Below the pieces are notes generated by a model, which was not told the origin of the DNA, did no database searches, and saw only the letters and a program-made list of their open reading frames with translations. Of a stretch of 64,000 bases of DNA, positions 16,424-25,443 are shown one piece after another (positions within the stretch are counted from its first letter, which is position 1; each line of letters begins with the position of its first letter). The position numbers were made by a program, and so were the translations under genes. The stretch covers positions 434,001 to 498,000 of the forward strand of contig NZ_QJOW01000002.1 of the NCBI RefSeq assembly GCF_009184545.1, written 5' to 3'. The DNA is from Halosegnis rubeus (GTDB lineage: Archaea > Halobacteriota > Halobacteria > Halobacteriales > Haloarculaceae).

Positions 16424-17699
16424 ACTGGGCGATGTCGTCAGGCACCTCTATGGTAGTGTCGGTCGTTCGGACTGTTCCCGAGAGGAGGTCCTGCATGAGA
16501 CCGCGCTTGAGACGTTTCAACCCCGTCAAATATTCGATATTCGAATGTCTAGCTTCATCGTAAATCGAGAGCGTGTCAACAATTTCCTGTTGCTCCTCAA
16601 GTGGCGGATTGAATATCGCGAAAGATTCGAAACTGCTCTTATTCACGATTGGGGTTGCTGTTTGTCCAGCCTGAGATTTGATGAAATCAGAGAGGACTTG
16701 CAGATGGTAATACAGGAATTCCGGAAGATAGGACTCATCTTCAATAACAACAGAGTTGATTTGCTGGTTAGTCGCCACTTCGCATCCCGAAATTGCAACT
16801 TTACCCATATCACTCCCAATACAGTCCATCATTACCGACCCCTCCGGTATGGGTTTAGCCTCGTTTCGGCCTGCTTCAGATAACGTCCTGCTGGATTCAA
16901 TCACGTACTTACCCTGAGATAGAGTTGCAGGGGTGACGAATGGTAGAGTTCCTCCAAAGTTACTCTCATTATCCGTGGATGGTGTGTCTCCTGTGACAAC
17001 CTTCCCAATTGAGGATATTTCTGTTGTCTCCCAAGTTATTGGTATTTGGAACTGCTTCGGCCCAAGCCGTTCCGTTTTCGTTTCTATGTCGGGTTTTTTT
17101 CTCTGTTTCTCTTTCCCGAATAGCGAACGGAGCAAGCCCTGTTGGACAGTATGCATCTGCTCAACAGTCTCCTCAGTCTTCTCAATCGCCCGGTCAACCG
17201 TGTAGAGTACGGTGGCGATTTTGCGCTGTTCGGGGAGTGGTGGGGAGGGAACAGTAACATTCCCTATAGTTGATTGGTTTAGGAGAGGTTGGGCCGTTTT
17301 GGTCGCGAGAGAACTCAATTCTTTATTTGACAAGAAGTAATAAAGGAAGTCCGTGTTACACTTGTCGGTCACGCTGGCTTGAATCGCGTTATCGGAAACC
17401 CACGCAGGTTCTTGGACTCGTTCAACCTCACCAACTGCCCCGACACGACCGAATATTAGCCCCCCGTCGAAATTCGATTCCGAGTAAGAGCCGATAGGCC
17501 CGTTTGAACCATAGACAAGAAACTGTTGTTCCCCAATTTCTGCGTGGTTCGTTGCTTTCCCATTACGCAACGCACACAATTCATTAACGTTCTTCGTGTC
17601 CCAATCTACCGGGAGTTGCCCTGCCGCAGTTTCAACGAACTCCCCATCTACCTCTGATTCGTCTTCAACAAACTCGTCCAGCGTAGCCTCCTCACTCAT
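16416..17699 (-). CDS. hsdS: type I restriction enzyme, specificity subunit
   Basis: 427 residues with the two-part layout of HsdS. Each half is a target-recognition domain followed by a conserved helix: PLPEQRKIATVL near 155 and PPLEEQQEIVDTL near 380. The spacer helices contain TVEQMHTVQQGLLRSLFG and GLKRLKRGLMQDLLSG. HsdS sets the bipartite DNA target for both methylation and cutting; the target itself cannot be read by eye. The gene is the most AT-rich of the operon, as is common for recombining specificity genes. It overlaps hsdM and hsdR by 8 bases. Confidence 0.95.
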   Translation of the reverse strand: MSEEATLDEFVEDESEVDGEFVETAAGQLPVDWDTKNVNELCALRNGKATNHAEIGEQQFLVYGSNGPIGSYSESNFDGGLIFGRVGAVGEVERVQEPAWVSDNAIQASVTDKCNTDFLYYFLSNKELSSLATKTAQPLLNQSTIGNVTVPSPPLPEQRKIATVLYTVDRAIEKTEETVEQMHTVQQGLLRSLFGKEKQRKKPDIETKTERLGPKQFQIPITWETTEISSIGKVVTGDTPSTDNESNFGGTLPFVTPATLSQGKYVIESSRTLSEAGRNEAKPIPEGSVMMDCIGSDMGKVAISGCEVATNQQINSVVIEDESYLPEFLYYHLQVLSDFIKSQAGQTATPIVNKSSFESFAIFNPPLEEQQEIVDTLSIYDEARHSNIEYLTGLKRLKRGLMQDLLSGTVRTTDTTIEVPDDIAQYG

Positions 17700-19218
17700 A
17701 GTTCAACGCCTCCATATGCTCGTTCATCGTCGCTTCAATCTCATCTCGCTCGGCCTGCAACTCGCGGAGTTTCGCCAGTTCTTCCTCCACGTCAATCTCC
17801 TCCTCCGGCTCCGTCGTATCGACGTACAGCGCGATATTCAGATTATAGTCATTCTCACGAATCTCGTCCAGCGCCACCGTCCGACTCACGCGTTCTTCGG
17901 TCGTCCACTCAGTAAAGTTCTCAACGATGTGGTCAACTCCCGCGTCAAGAAGCTCATTCTGATTCGATAGCTCCTGATAGAAATCCTCGTCTGCGGCGTG
18001 AATGAACTGCACCTCGTCCTCACGCTCGGCTGGCTTGTCCGTGTTCAGCACGAGGATACCGGACGGAATCGAAACGTTCTGGAAGAGATTCTCGGGGAGG
18101 CCGACAATCGCCTCCACCATATCGTTCTCCAGCATTGGCTTCCGATACCGCCCCTCGTGCTTACGGAACAGCACGCCGTGAGGGATGACAATCGCAGCCT
18201 TTCCGCCCGCGCCGTCCGTATCAGGCCGCTTCAGTTGCTTGGCCATGTGCATGATGAACGCGTAGTCACCACGGTCGGCACGCGGCAGTTTCTCGTGCCA
18301 GTCGAACCGGCCATACGGGTCGTCCTGCAGGCCGTCCTTGTCCCAGTTGGCCGAGAACGGGAAGTTCGCCAGCACACGGTCGTAGCGCGTGAGTTCGTTC
18401 GCGTCGTCGTCAGTGAACGCCGGACTTGACAGGGAATCCTCGCGCCGTACCTCCCCGTTGAAGCCGTGGATGGAGAGGTTCATTTTCGCGATGGCGGCGA
18501 TATCAGGGTTCACCTCTTGGCCGGTGAAGGTGAGTTTCGTCGGGTCGCCACCCTGCTCGTCGCGGTAGTAGCGCGCGGCCTCGATGAGCATCCCACCGGA
18601 GCCAACCGTCGGGTCGTGGAACGTCATGCCGTCCTCGAAGGAATCGACCAGCCGCACGCAGAGATTGACAAGCTCCGGGGGCGTGAAGAACTGCCCGCCC
18701 TCCTTGCCTTCCTCCTCGGCGAAGTGGCTGACCAAGTCCATGTACGCCTCGCCGAGCACGTCCGGCGGGATGCTGTCGCGGTCAAGGTCGTGCGTGGAGA
18801 GATGTTCAACGAGCTTCCCGAGTCGGTCGTCGTCAAGCGCGTCGGCGGCGATATAATCCGCCCGGAAAACACCCTGTAGTTCGGGGTTCTCCTCTACCAG
18901 AGCCTCAAACGCATCGTTGAGGGTTTGGTCGATATTGTCGCTCGTCGCTCGAAGGTCGTCCCACAGATAGCCCTCGGGGACGATAGGTACGTCATAGAGA
19001 TTGTTTCGACGTGCGAAGTCCTCACCGTACTCCTCAAGATTCTCGGCATACTGCTTCTCGAACTCGTCGGAGATGGACTTGTAATAGACGAGCGGGAGAA
19101 TATACTCCTTGTAGTCCGTCGGGTCAACGGCGTCCCGAATTATATCGGCGCACTTGAACAGATGCGTTTCGAGGTCGTTCAAAGAGAGAGGCATATTGGT
19201 AGTGTTCTGTGGAGACAT
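17692..19218 (-). CDS. hsdM: type I restriction enzyme, adenine methylase subunit
   Basis: 508 residues from the ATG at 19218, which has an AGGA Shine-Dalgarno-like motif about 6 bases upstream; an ATG at 19194 would start at the usual family N-terminus (MPLSLNDLETHLF) and is an alternative. The N-terminal helical domain is followed by the SAM-binding motif DPTVGSGG at about 202 and the catalytic NFPF (N-P-P-F/Y class) at about 285. This fits N6-adenine methylases of type I systems. It is the first gene of the hsdM-hsdS-hsdR-ygjP operon; the C-terminus ends in a coiled coil that would contact HsdS. Confidence 0.95.
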   Translation of the reverse strand: MSPQNTTNMPLSLNDLETHLFKCADIIRDAVDPTDYKEYILPLVYYKSISDEFEKQYAENLEEYGEDFARRNNLYDVPIVPEGYLWDDLRATSDNIDQTLNDAFEALVEENPELQGVFRADYIAADALDDDRLGKLVEHLSTHDLDRDSIPPDVLGEAYMDLVSHFAEEEGKEGGQFFTPPELVNLCVRLVDSFEDGMTFHDPTVGSGGMLIEAARYYRDEQGGDPTKLTFTGQEVNPDIAAIAKMNLSIHGFNGEVRREDSLSSPAFTDDDANELTRYDRVLANFPFSANWDKDGLQDDPYGRFDWHEKLPRADRGDYAFIMHMAKQLKRPDTDGAGGKAAIVIPHGVLFRKHEGRYRKPMLENDMVEAIVGLPENLFQNVSIPSGILVLNTDKPAEREDEVQFIHAADEDFYQELSNQNELLDAGVDHIVENFTEWTTEERVSRTVALDEIRENDYNLNIALYVDTTEPEEEIDVEEELAKLRELQAERDEIEATMNEHMEALNYE

Positions 19219-19349
19219 CAAATGTCCTGCGATGGGGGTGGGGGAGACGCGATGGGCCGGACCCACCGCTTAGGAGTAAGAAAGCGGGCGTTCTCGGAAC
19301 ATACGTCGCAAGGCGAAAAAGCGGTGTATGGAAGCCCTACAGCTGTCCC

Positions 19350-20173
19350 TCACAACACTCCGTCAATGAGATGATTCAGATTCTCTCGTTCCTCCTCGGG
19401 CATCGCTTCGACTCCGCGTGCAGCTTGTGTCTCGCTTAATTCGGGAAGGTCTGCCGCAAGTCGCTCCATCTCTCCTCTATCGGCTGTTTTGGGTGAGCCG
19501 TTGCTCTCTCCACAGGAGCTTCCCCCGGTATGCCCGTGGAGGGCCTGCTTCGATGAGAATGACTGCCCACACGAATCACAAACATGCGTCTCGGCGTCTT
19601 GCTCTGTAGTCGTTTCACCACTACTCGTGTCTGTGTCCAAGTACTCCGAAAGTGTCTCTTTGACCGATTCGATACGTTCTCTGAGTTCGTCTCGCTCTGC
19701 CCGTAGCTGCCGATTTTCTTGCTTGAGTCTACGCACTTCTCTCTCAAGCTCTGCGTCTCCAGATTGACCTGATTCGCTATCGTCCCAAACCGCCGGCAGC
19801 TCGTACTCTGCTGGAATCCAGATAGGGTCGTCCCCGTCTCGCTGTTGAATACCCAACTCTTGCATTTCTGTTTGGGGTATCTTCCGGGTGTCCCCACGTG
19901 GAGCGTCAAACTCGTCTTTGTACTCGGGAAGGCTCCCCGGCAGCTCCCGACATTTCTCTTTGAATTCCTCCTTCTTATTGTAGAAGTGAATGTAGTGGCG
20001 GGCAAGCGGAGAACTGTCTTCTTCTTGTTTCGTCGTTCTGCGCTGTTTAGCACAGGTCCGACGTACCGGACACAATCTACGTACAGCCAGTAGGCCTCAT
20101 ACAATTCCTTCCGACTCTGGAACGTGGAACTGTCTTCTGTCGTGGTTTCATCAGCTGGTAGGTCAATTCCCAT
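19350..20173 (-). pseudogene. zinc-finger/coiled-coil protein gene, reading frame interrupted
   Basis: The 3' part (19350-20075 frame) encodes a sensible protein: a long coiled coil (ELEREVRRLKQENRQLRAER and on), a finger CDSCGQSFSSKQALHGH, and an acidic tail. The 5' part lies in another frame and begins MGIDLPADETTTEDSS at 20173, reading through KELYEAYWLYVDC and NSAERR. The two sensible parts meet at about 20030-20050, in an A-rich stretch (GAAACAAGAAGAAG on the coding strand), and require a -1 shift. It could be a frameshift mutation, a sequencing error or recoding. If only the 3' frame is used from 20075, the product has an odd basic leader. Confidence 0.6.
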
Positions 20174-20292
20174 ATGTGGCTCCCCCAAAGCTCTGAGCAG
20201 TATGTTAACACCCATCGGACAGTTGAAATAACTTTGGACGAAAGCACCGCGGTAAACACTGGAATACGAACTATCTCCTTGGGGCTTCTACG

Positions 20293-21426
20293 CTACCACT
20301 TGGAGTTCACTTTCCCAAGTCGCCCCTCAGCTCCCGAGTGAGCATATCCGAGCGTCGTCTCCACCTTCTTATGTCGTAACTGCTCGCGTGCGTCCTGAAT
20401 ATTTTCCTCGTCAGCCCACACAGTCGCTACGCCGTGTCGAATCGAGTACCACGTTAATTCACGTCCAGCAGGCTGAATCTCTGCCGACTCGATAAGCTTC
20501 TCAAGTAGGTAGTTCAGCGGACTTGAGCCGTACACGTTGCCCTTGTCGTTTAGCCACAGCGCGTTCGTCCCTTCGTACTTCTCGTACGTTGAACGCTCTC
20601 CGAGCCACTTCCGGAGTGTGCGGAGGCTCTTGTCTGATAGAACGCATCTCCAGTTCTCTACGTTCTTACTCGACTCCTCCTTTGGAATGTCAAGCGTGGC
20701 GTTATCGAGATTCACCCAGTCAACAGTCGCTCGTCCGACCTCAACTGGACGAAGGCCACAATCCAGCGCGACCGAGACAAGTGACGGTATCTTGAATGAG
20801 TTTGCACGCTGGAACGCTTCAGGTCCAATCTGTTCTTTCGGAGTTTCAAACCGCTGTGCAAGGACGCGCTTCAGTGCGTCTCGTTCAGCCGGCGTACACG
20901 AGTGGTAGTGCTTGACTGCTCCGTGCTTGAGCGCGGCCTCATACAGCGCCCGAAACTCGTCTTTCTTGAAGTAGTCTCGGTTGGTGACGTTTGGCTCGTT
21001 GAGATTTAGACGACACTCCCACTCGATGCTCCTCCGTCGTTCGTGGTTGTAAAACTGGAATACACGTTTGATGACCTTGACGAAGGTGTTGAGATTCGCG
21101 TCTCCGTACTCGCTGTACCGGCCAAGCTCCTTCATGAGTTGGTCGGCGTCTTCGGGTGTCAGCTCTGTCGTGTATCCGCGTTCGTTCCAGAGCCACCGCA
21201 TAATCTGGTCTGTTTTGTAGCTTGTATTCCGGACTGTACGGTCGGAGTATCCTCGGAGACGGTCGGGGTCTTTCCCCTCGGTCAGGAGCCATTCGAGTAG
21301 CTCCCGTTTCCAACTGTCATAATCTGTCTGCGCGCGGGCGTGCTGGTCTGCGAGAGAATCAATCGTCTCCTCGGCAACAATGGGAAAATCAAATGTCGCC
21401 TCTGCCGCTTCTCCAGCAAAGTTCAT
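20293..21426 (-). CDS. tyrosine recombinase integrase of the element
   Basis: 377 residues. The C-terminal catalytic domain has Arg226 (CGLRPVEVG), Tyr327-x-x-Arg330 (TWYSIRHGVAT), His352 (QLRHKK) and the nucleophile Tyr361 (TTLGYAHS). The N-terminal SAM-like core-binding domain occupies about 30-130. It would catalyse integration and excision at the tRNA-Gly sites. It lies 134 bases from the intact tRNA, the usual place for an integrase, and all catalytic residues look intact, so excision may still be possible. Confidence 0.94.
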   Translation of the reverse strand: MNFAGEAAEATFDFPIVAEETIDSLADQHARAQTDYDSWKRELLEWLLTEGKDPDRLRGYSDRTVRNTSYKTDQIMRWLWNERGYTTELTPEDADQLMKELGRYSEYGDANLNTFVKVIKRVFQFYNHERRRSIEWECRLNLNEPNVTNRDYFKKDEFRALYEAALKHGAVKHYHSCTPAERDALKRVLAQRFETPKEQIGPEAFQRANSFKIPSLVSVALDCGLRPVEVGRATVDWVNLDNATLDIPKEESSKNVENWRCVLSDKSLRTLRKWLGERSTYEKYEGTNALWLNDKGNVYGSSPLNYLLEKLIESAEIQPAGRELTWYSIRHGVATVWADEENIQDAREQLRHKKVETTLGYAHSGAEGRLGKVNSKW

Positions 21427-21559
21427 TCTGCGCCCCTCGCGCGGTCGTTTCGATGCTGCTGACTATGCGTTTCGTGTAGTGCTATCGGGTGAATCATATG
21501 TGCCTTCTTTCGTTGTTGAAGGCAGCGGAAAATGGGGAAAACGGCCGCGTTGGGGTCTC

Positions 21560-21619
21560 ATGCACCGACCGCGATTTGAACGCGGGTTGTGACCATGGCA
21601 AGGTCACGTGATACCACTA
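21560..21619 (-). repeat. right attachment site inside tRNA-Gly
   Basis: Sixty bases identical to 8009-8068. The match ends inside the D arm of the tRNA on its 5' side and one base past the discriminator on the 3' side, so integration rebuilt a complete tRNA. Confidence 0.93.
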
Positions 21620-21631
21620 CACTATCGGTGC
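21561..21631 (-). tRNA. tRNA-Gly (anticodon GCC)
   Basis: A 71-base cloverleaf on the minus strand. The acceptor stem GCACCGA pairs with TCGGTGC followed by discriminator A. The D arm contains AGTGGTA, the anticodon stem TGACC/GGTCA holds the loop TTGCCAT with anticodon GCC, and the T loop is TTCAAAT within GCG/CGC pairs. CCA is not encoded. This is the integration target of the neighbouring element. Its present 3' flank belongs to the element and has T runs that can end transcription. Confidence 0.96.
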
Positions 21632-21776
21632 GCGTCTGCGTTTCAAGCGAGAACGGTGATGAGTAAAAGGCTTCCGAAACGGGGGAGGGCGGGGCGGTCG
21701 ACACGCCGTACCGTGTGACGGCGACACACGTTGAAACGCCTGTGAACGGCCGACAGCCGGCGCGCAAAGCGGGCCA

Positions 21777-21784
21777 CTTTTATG
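21777..21784 (+). promoter_or_regulatory. TATA-like element of the ribosomal superoperon
   Basis: CTTTTATG about 60 bases before the ATG of the first gene would set a start near 21807 and a leader of about 33 bases. It is the only good TATA candidate between the tRNA and the operon. Confidence 0.4.
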
Positions 21785-21839
21785 TCCGGGTTCGGTATCG
21801 TTGTCACAGTCTAGTGAGCAGACACGGAAGCGATTCGGC

Positions 21840-22706
21840 ATGACACGCACCGTACTCGTGCCGTCGTCTCTGACCCGAGAGGCCGAGGACAAACGCGAGG
21901 CGACTCGCAAACTCGGTTACGTCGCACGCGCGGCGGTCATCTTTCGGGTGGACCGTCTCGTCGTCTACCCCGATTCGTCGGGCGACGACGGGCGGTTCGG
22001 CGACGGGTTCGTCGATACCGTCTTACGGTACGCGGCCACGCCCCCGGACCTCCGAAAGGAGCTGTGGGGGAGGCGTGACGAACTGGCGTACGTCGGCGTC
22101 CTGCCGCCGCTCCGCGTCGCTTCACAGACCGGCTCCGAATCCGACGATTCGGGGTCGTTAAGACAGGGAATCGTGACCGAGGTCGGATCTGACGACCGCG
22201 TTCGGGTCAATTGCGGCATGCAACACCCGGTCTCGCTGCCCGTGCCGCCGGCGATGGCGACACCACGGGAGGGAGAACGCGTCACAGTCAGGGTTACTTC
22301 GCGACGACCGGTGCGCGCACGACTGCTTGATATCCCACCGTCGGGGTATCAGGTGGAACGCGCGGACCTGCAAACCGTGCTCGCTCGTCCCGACGCCGGC
22401 GTTCGTATCGCCGCGTCGCGACACGGCGAGCCGGTCTCTCCGCGACTGCTCGAGGATATCGAGCCCGCGCGTGGAGACAGTACCGTCGTCTTCGGTGCCC
22501 CCAAGCGGGGGCTGCCGAAGATACTCGGTGTGGAACCGAGCGACGTAACCGACGGGTCGGGCGACGGGCCCGGCTCTGATTGCGACACAGACGAACCGCT
22601 CTCGCGGTTCGACCTCTGGCTCAACACGGTCCCGAATCAAGCCAGCAAGGTCGTGCGAACTGAGGAAGCGATGTTCGCCTCCCTTGCTGTCCTCACAATG
22701 GAGTGA
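21840..22706 (+). CDS. SPOUT-fold RNA methyltransferase (COG2106)
   Basis: 288 residues from the ATG at 21840. The strand-helix pattern and the C-terminal segment VVFGAPKRGLPKILG, followed by LWLNTVPNQASKVVRTEEA, fit the archaeal SPOUT-class RNA methyltransferase that regularly precedes the L3 gene. The middle part contains an OB-like insertion (GIVTEVGSDDRVRVNCG). It would methylate rRNA with SAM; the target base is inferred from family members and not visible here. It is the first gene of the superoperon and ends 7 bases before L3. Confidence 0.88.
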   Translation: MTRTVLVPSSLTREAEDKREATRKLGYVARAAVIFRVDRLVVYPDSSGDDGRFGDGFVDTVLRYAATPPDLRKELWGRRDELAYVGVLPPLRVASQTGSESDDSGSLRQGIVTEVGSDDRVRVNCGMQHPVSLPVPPAMATPREGERVTVRVTSRRPVRARLLDIPPSGYQVERADLQTVLARPDAGVRIAASRHGEPVSPRLLEDIEPARGDSTVVFGAPKRGLPKILGVEPSDVTDGSGDGPGSDCDTDEPLSRFDLWLNTVPNQASKVVRTEEAMFASLAVLTME

Positions 22707-22713
22707 GACCAGA

Positions 22714-23724
22714 ATGCCACAACCAAACAGACCACGAAAAGGCTCGATGGGCTTCGGCCCGCGCGTCCGCGCCGCCAGCGAGGTGCCGCGGTTCAATAGC
22801 TGGCCCGACGACGACGGGCAGCCGGGACTCCAGGGCTTCGCCGGATACAAGGCTGGCATGTCCCACGTCGTGGCCATCAACGACGAACCGAATTCCCCGC
22901 GCGAGGGGATGGAGGAGACGGTCCCTGTCACCGTCGTTGAGACGCCACCGATGCGCGCCGCTGCGCTTCGAGTCTACGAGGAAACGAACTACGGGCTGCA
23001 GCCGCTCACCGAGGCGTGGAGCAACGAGCTTCACGAGGACCTCGACCGAGCGCTCTCGGCCCCGGACGAACAGAGCACCGACACCGACGCGATTCACGAT
23101 GCGCTCGAAGCGGGCGACATCGATGACGTTCGCGTCGTCACGCACACCACGCCGGGCGTGCTCGGCGGTGTGCCGAAGAACAAGCCCGACGTGATGGAGA
23201 CTCGCGTCGGCGGTGGCTCCATCGCCGACCGCGTCGAGTTCGCACTCGACCTCGTTGAGGACGGCGGTGAACACGCCGCGACGGACGTGTTCCGCGCCGG
23301 CGAGTACACCGACGTTGCGGGCATCACGAAGGGGAAGGGGACGCAGGGCCCCGTCAAGCGATGGGGCGTCCAGAAGCGAAAGGGCAAACACGCACGCCAG
23401 GGATGGCGCCGACGCATCGGCAACCTCGGTCCGTGGAACCCATCGCGCGTCCGTTCGACGGTCCCGCAGCTGGGCCAGACGGGCTACCACCAGCGCACGG
23501 AGCTGAACAAGCGGCTCATCGCGCTCGGTGACGAGGACGTGACCCCCGACGGCGGCTTCGTCAACTACGGCGAGGTCGACGGTGACTACGCGCTCGTGAA
23601 AGGCTCCCTGCCGGGTCCGAACAAGCGTCTGCTCCGTCTTCGCCCCGCCGTGCGACCGAACGACCAGCCGCGTCTCGACCCCGAGGTGCGCTACGTCTCT
23701 ACGGCGTCTAACCAAGGACAATGA
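22714..23724 (+). CDS. rpl3: 50S ribosomal protein L3
   Basis: 336 residues from the ATG at 22714 (MPQPNRPRKGSMGFGPRVRA). The core segments FAGYKAGMSHV, TKGKGTQGPVKRWG and GQTGYHQRTELNK are diagnostic for archaeal/eukaryotic L3. It nucleates assembly of the large subunit and reaches toward the peptidyl transferase centre. An acidic insertion (residues about 105-125) is typical of halophile proteins. It overlaps L4 by 4 bases. Confidence 0.97.
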   Translation: MPQPNRPRKGSMGFGPRVRAASEVPRFNSWPDDDGQPGLQGFAGYKAGMSHVVAINDEPNSPREGMEETVPVTVVETPPMRAAALRVYEETNYGLQPLTEAWSNELHEDLDRALSAPDEQSTDTDAIHDALEAGDIDDVRVVTHTTPGVLGGVPKNKPDVMETRVGGGSIADRVEFALDLVEDGGEHAATDVFRAGEYTDVAGITKGKGTQGPVKRWGVQKRKGKHARQGWRRRIGNLGPWNPSRVRSTVPQLGQTGYHQRTELNKRLIALGDEDVTPDGGFVNYGEVDGDYALVKGSLPGPNKRLLRLRPAVRPNDQPRLDPEVRYVSTASNQGQ

Positions 23725-24467
23725 ACGCGACAGTACGTAATCTCGACGGCTCGGACGCTGGCGAGGTCGAGCTGCCGGAGGTCTTCGAGACCCACTACCG
23801 GCCGGACCTCATCAAGCGCGCCGTTCAGGCCGCACAGGCGAATCGACAACAGGACTACGGCGCAGACGAGTTCGCCGGGCTCCGAACGCCCGCGGAGTCG
23901 CAAGGCTCCGGTCGCGGCATGGCCCACGTCCCTCGACAGGACGGACAGGGTCGCCGCGTCCCGCAGGCGGTCAAGGGCCGTCCGGCACACCCGCCGAAGG
24001 CCGAGAAGGACCGCGGACTCGACATCAACACGAAGGAGCGAAAGCTCGCCGTCCGGTCGGCCATCGCGGCTACCACGGACGCCGAGCGCGTCGCGGAGCG
24101 CGGTCACGACTTCGACGACGACCTCGGGCTGCCACTCGTCGTGAGCGACGAGTTCGAGGACCTACTCAAGACGCAGGAAGTCGTCTCCTTCCTCGAAGCC
24201 GTCGGCGCACACGCCGACATCGAGCGCGCCGACGACGGCAAGAAAGTGCGCGCCGGACGCGGGACGACCCGTGGCCGCAAGCACAAGGAGCCATCGTCGG
24301 TCCTGTTCGTGACGAGCGAAGAACCGTCGAAGGCCGCACGCAACCTCGCGGGCGCGACGGTCGCCACCGCGGCGAACGTCTCCGCAGAGGACCTCGCGCC
24401 CGGGACGCACCCGGGGCGACTGACCGTGTGGACCGAGTCGGCCCTCGAGGAGGTGGCCGACCGATGA
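23721..24467 (+). CDS. rpl4: 50S ribosomal protein L4 (L4e/L1e)
   Basis: 248 residues. EVFETHYRPDLIKRAVQAAQ near the N-terminus and the loop GSGRGMAHVPRQDGQGRRVP, which enters the exit tunnel, are diagnostic. TVWTESALEEV closes the globular domain. It binds 23S rRNA and lines the peptide tunnel. It overlaps its neighbours on both sides by 4 bases (ATGA). Confidence 0.97.
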   Translation: MNATVRNLDGSDAGEVELPEVFETHYRPDLIKRAVQAAQANRQQDYGADEFAGLRTPAESQGSGRGMAHVPRQDGQGRRVPQAVKGRPAHPPKAEKDRGLDINTKERKLAVRSAIAATTDAERVAERGHDFDDDLGLPLVVSDEFEDLLKTQEVVSFLEAVGAHADIERADDGKKVRAGRGTTRGRKHKEPSSVLFVTSEEPSKAARNLAGATVATAANVSAEDLAPGTHPGRLTVWTESALEEVADR

Positions 24468-24712
24468 CGATCAAGTACCCGCTCGTGACGGAGAAGGCCA
24501 TGAACGACATGGACTTCAACAACACGCTCCAGTTCATCGTCGACACGGACGCCGCAAAGCCGGATGTCCGCGAAGCGGTCGAGAGCCGCTTCGAGGTCGA
24601 CGTGACGAGCGTCAACACGCAGGTAACGCCGCAAGGGACGAAGAAGGCCGTCGTCACCCTCTCTGAGGAGGACGACGCGCAGGAAGTCGCTTCGCGCATC
24701 GGGGTGTTCTAA
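24464..24712 (+). CDS. rpl23: 50S ribosomal protein L23
   Basis: 82 residues from the ATG at 24464, overlapping the L4 stop. IKYPLVTEKAMNDMDF at the start and VNTQVTPQGTKKAVV later match archaeal L23. It sits at the tunnel exit, where SRP and other factors dock. L2 starts directly after its stop codon. Confidence 0.96.
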   Translation: MTIKYPLVTEKAMNDMDFNNTLQFIVDTDAAKPDVREAVESRFEVDVTSVNTQVTPQGTKKAVVTLSEEDDAQEVASRIGVF

Positions 24713-25441
24713 ATGGGACGACGAATCCAAGGACAACGACGCGGTCGTGGTGGCCCGACGTTCCGAGCGCCGTCACACCGCTACAAGGCGAATCTGTCGC
24801 ACCGCACGGTCGAAGACGGTGACGTGGTCAGCGGGACCGTCGTCGACATCGAACACGACCCGGCTCGCTCGGCCCCGCTCGCGGCGGTCGAGTTCGAGGA
24901 CGGCGACCAGCGTCTGGTCCTCGCGTCCGAGGGCGTGGCCGTCGGTGACACCCTACAGGTGGGTGTCTCCGCGGAGATCGCGGTCGGGAACACGCTCCCG
25001 CTCGCCGAGATTCCGGAGGGCGTCCCCATCTGTAACGTCGAGCGACAGCCCGGCGACGGTGGGAAGTTCGCACGCGCATCCGGCGTGAACGCGACGCTGA
25101 TGACACATGACCGCAACGTGACGGTCGTCCAGCTCCCGTCCGGTGAGGTCCGCCGTCTCAGCCCCGAGGCACGCGCCACCATCGGCGCGGTCGCGGGCGG
25201 CGGTCGAACGGAGAAGCCGTTCGTCAAGGCCGGCAACAAGCACCACAAGATGCGCGCACGCGGCACGAAGTGGCCGAACGTGCGTGGGGTCGCGATGAAC
25301 GCCGTCGACCACCCGTTCGGTGGCGGTGGCCGCCAGCACCCCGGCAAGCCGAAGTCCGTCTCGCGTAACGCGCCACCGGGCCGCAAGGTCGGTGACATCG
25401 CGTCGCGCTCCACGGGCCGCGGCGGCAAGGGAGGTAACTAA
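24713..25441 (+). CDS. rpl2: 50S ribosomal protein L2
   Basis: 242 residues. The N-terminal [17 protein letters not shown] and the C-terminal [20 protein letters not shown], which contains the conserved histidine region near the peptidyl transferase centre, are diagnostic. It contributes to subunit joining and tRNA binding. The ATG follows the L23 stop without a gap. Confidence 0.97.
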   Translation: MGRRIQGQRRGRGGPTFRAPSHRYKANLSHRTVEDGDVVSGTVVDIEHDPARSAPLAAVEFEDGDQRLVLASEGVAVGDTLQVGVSAEIAVGNTLPLAEIPEGVPICNVERQPGDGGKFARASGVNATLMTHDRNVTVVQLPSGEVRRLSPEARATIGAVAGGGRTEKPFVKAGNKHHKMRARGTKWPNVRGVAMNAVDHPFGGGGRQHPGKPKSVSRNAPPGRKVGDIASRSTGRGGKGGN

Positions 25442-25443
25442 CA

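Larger units (their letters stand above)
8009..21619. mobile_element. integrated genomic element in tRNA-Gly, with type I RM operon
   Basis: A perfect 60-bp direct repeat at 8009-8068 and 21560-21619 brackets about 13.6 kb. The right copy lies inside an intact tRNA-Gly(GCC) gene. The left copy is only the 3' 59 bases of that tRNA plus one flanking base. A tyrosine integrase gene reads away from the tRNA close to the right end. The contents are accessory: restriction-modification, helicase, winged-helix regulator, small zinc proteins and a broken gene. Base composition is lower in GC than the flanks. No capsid, portal or terminase gene is recognised, so it is better called an integrative island or plasmid remnant than a provirus. 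Confidence 0.93.

Noticed and set aside
8009-21619. Element as a provirus
   Set aside because: No capsid, portal, terminase, spike or packaging ATPase gene was recognised.
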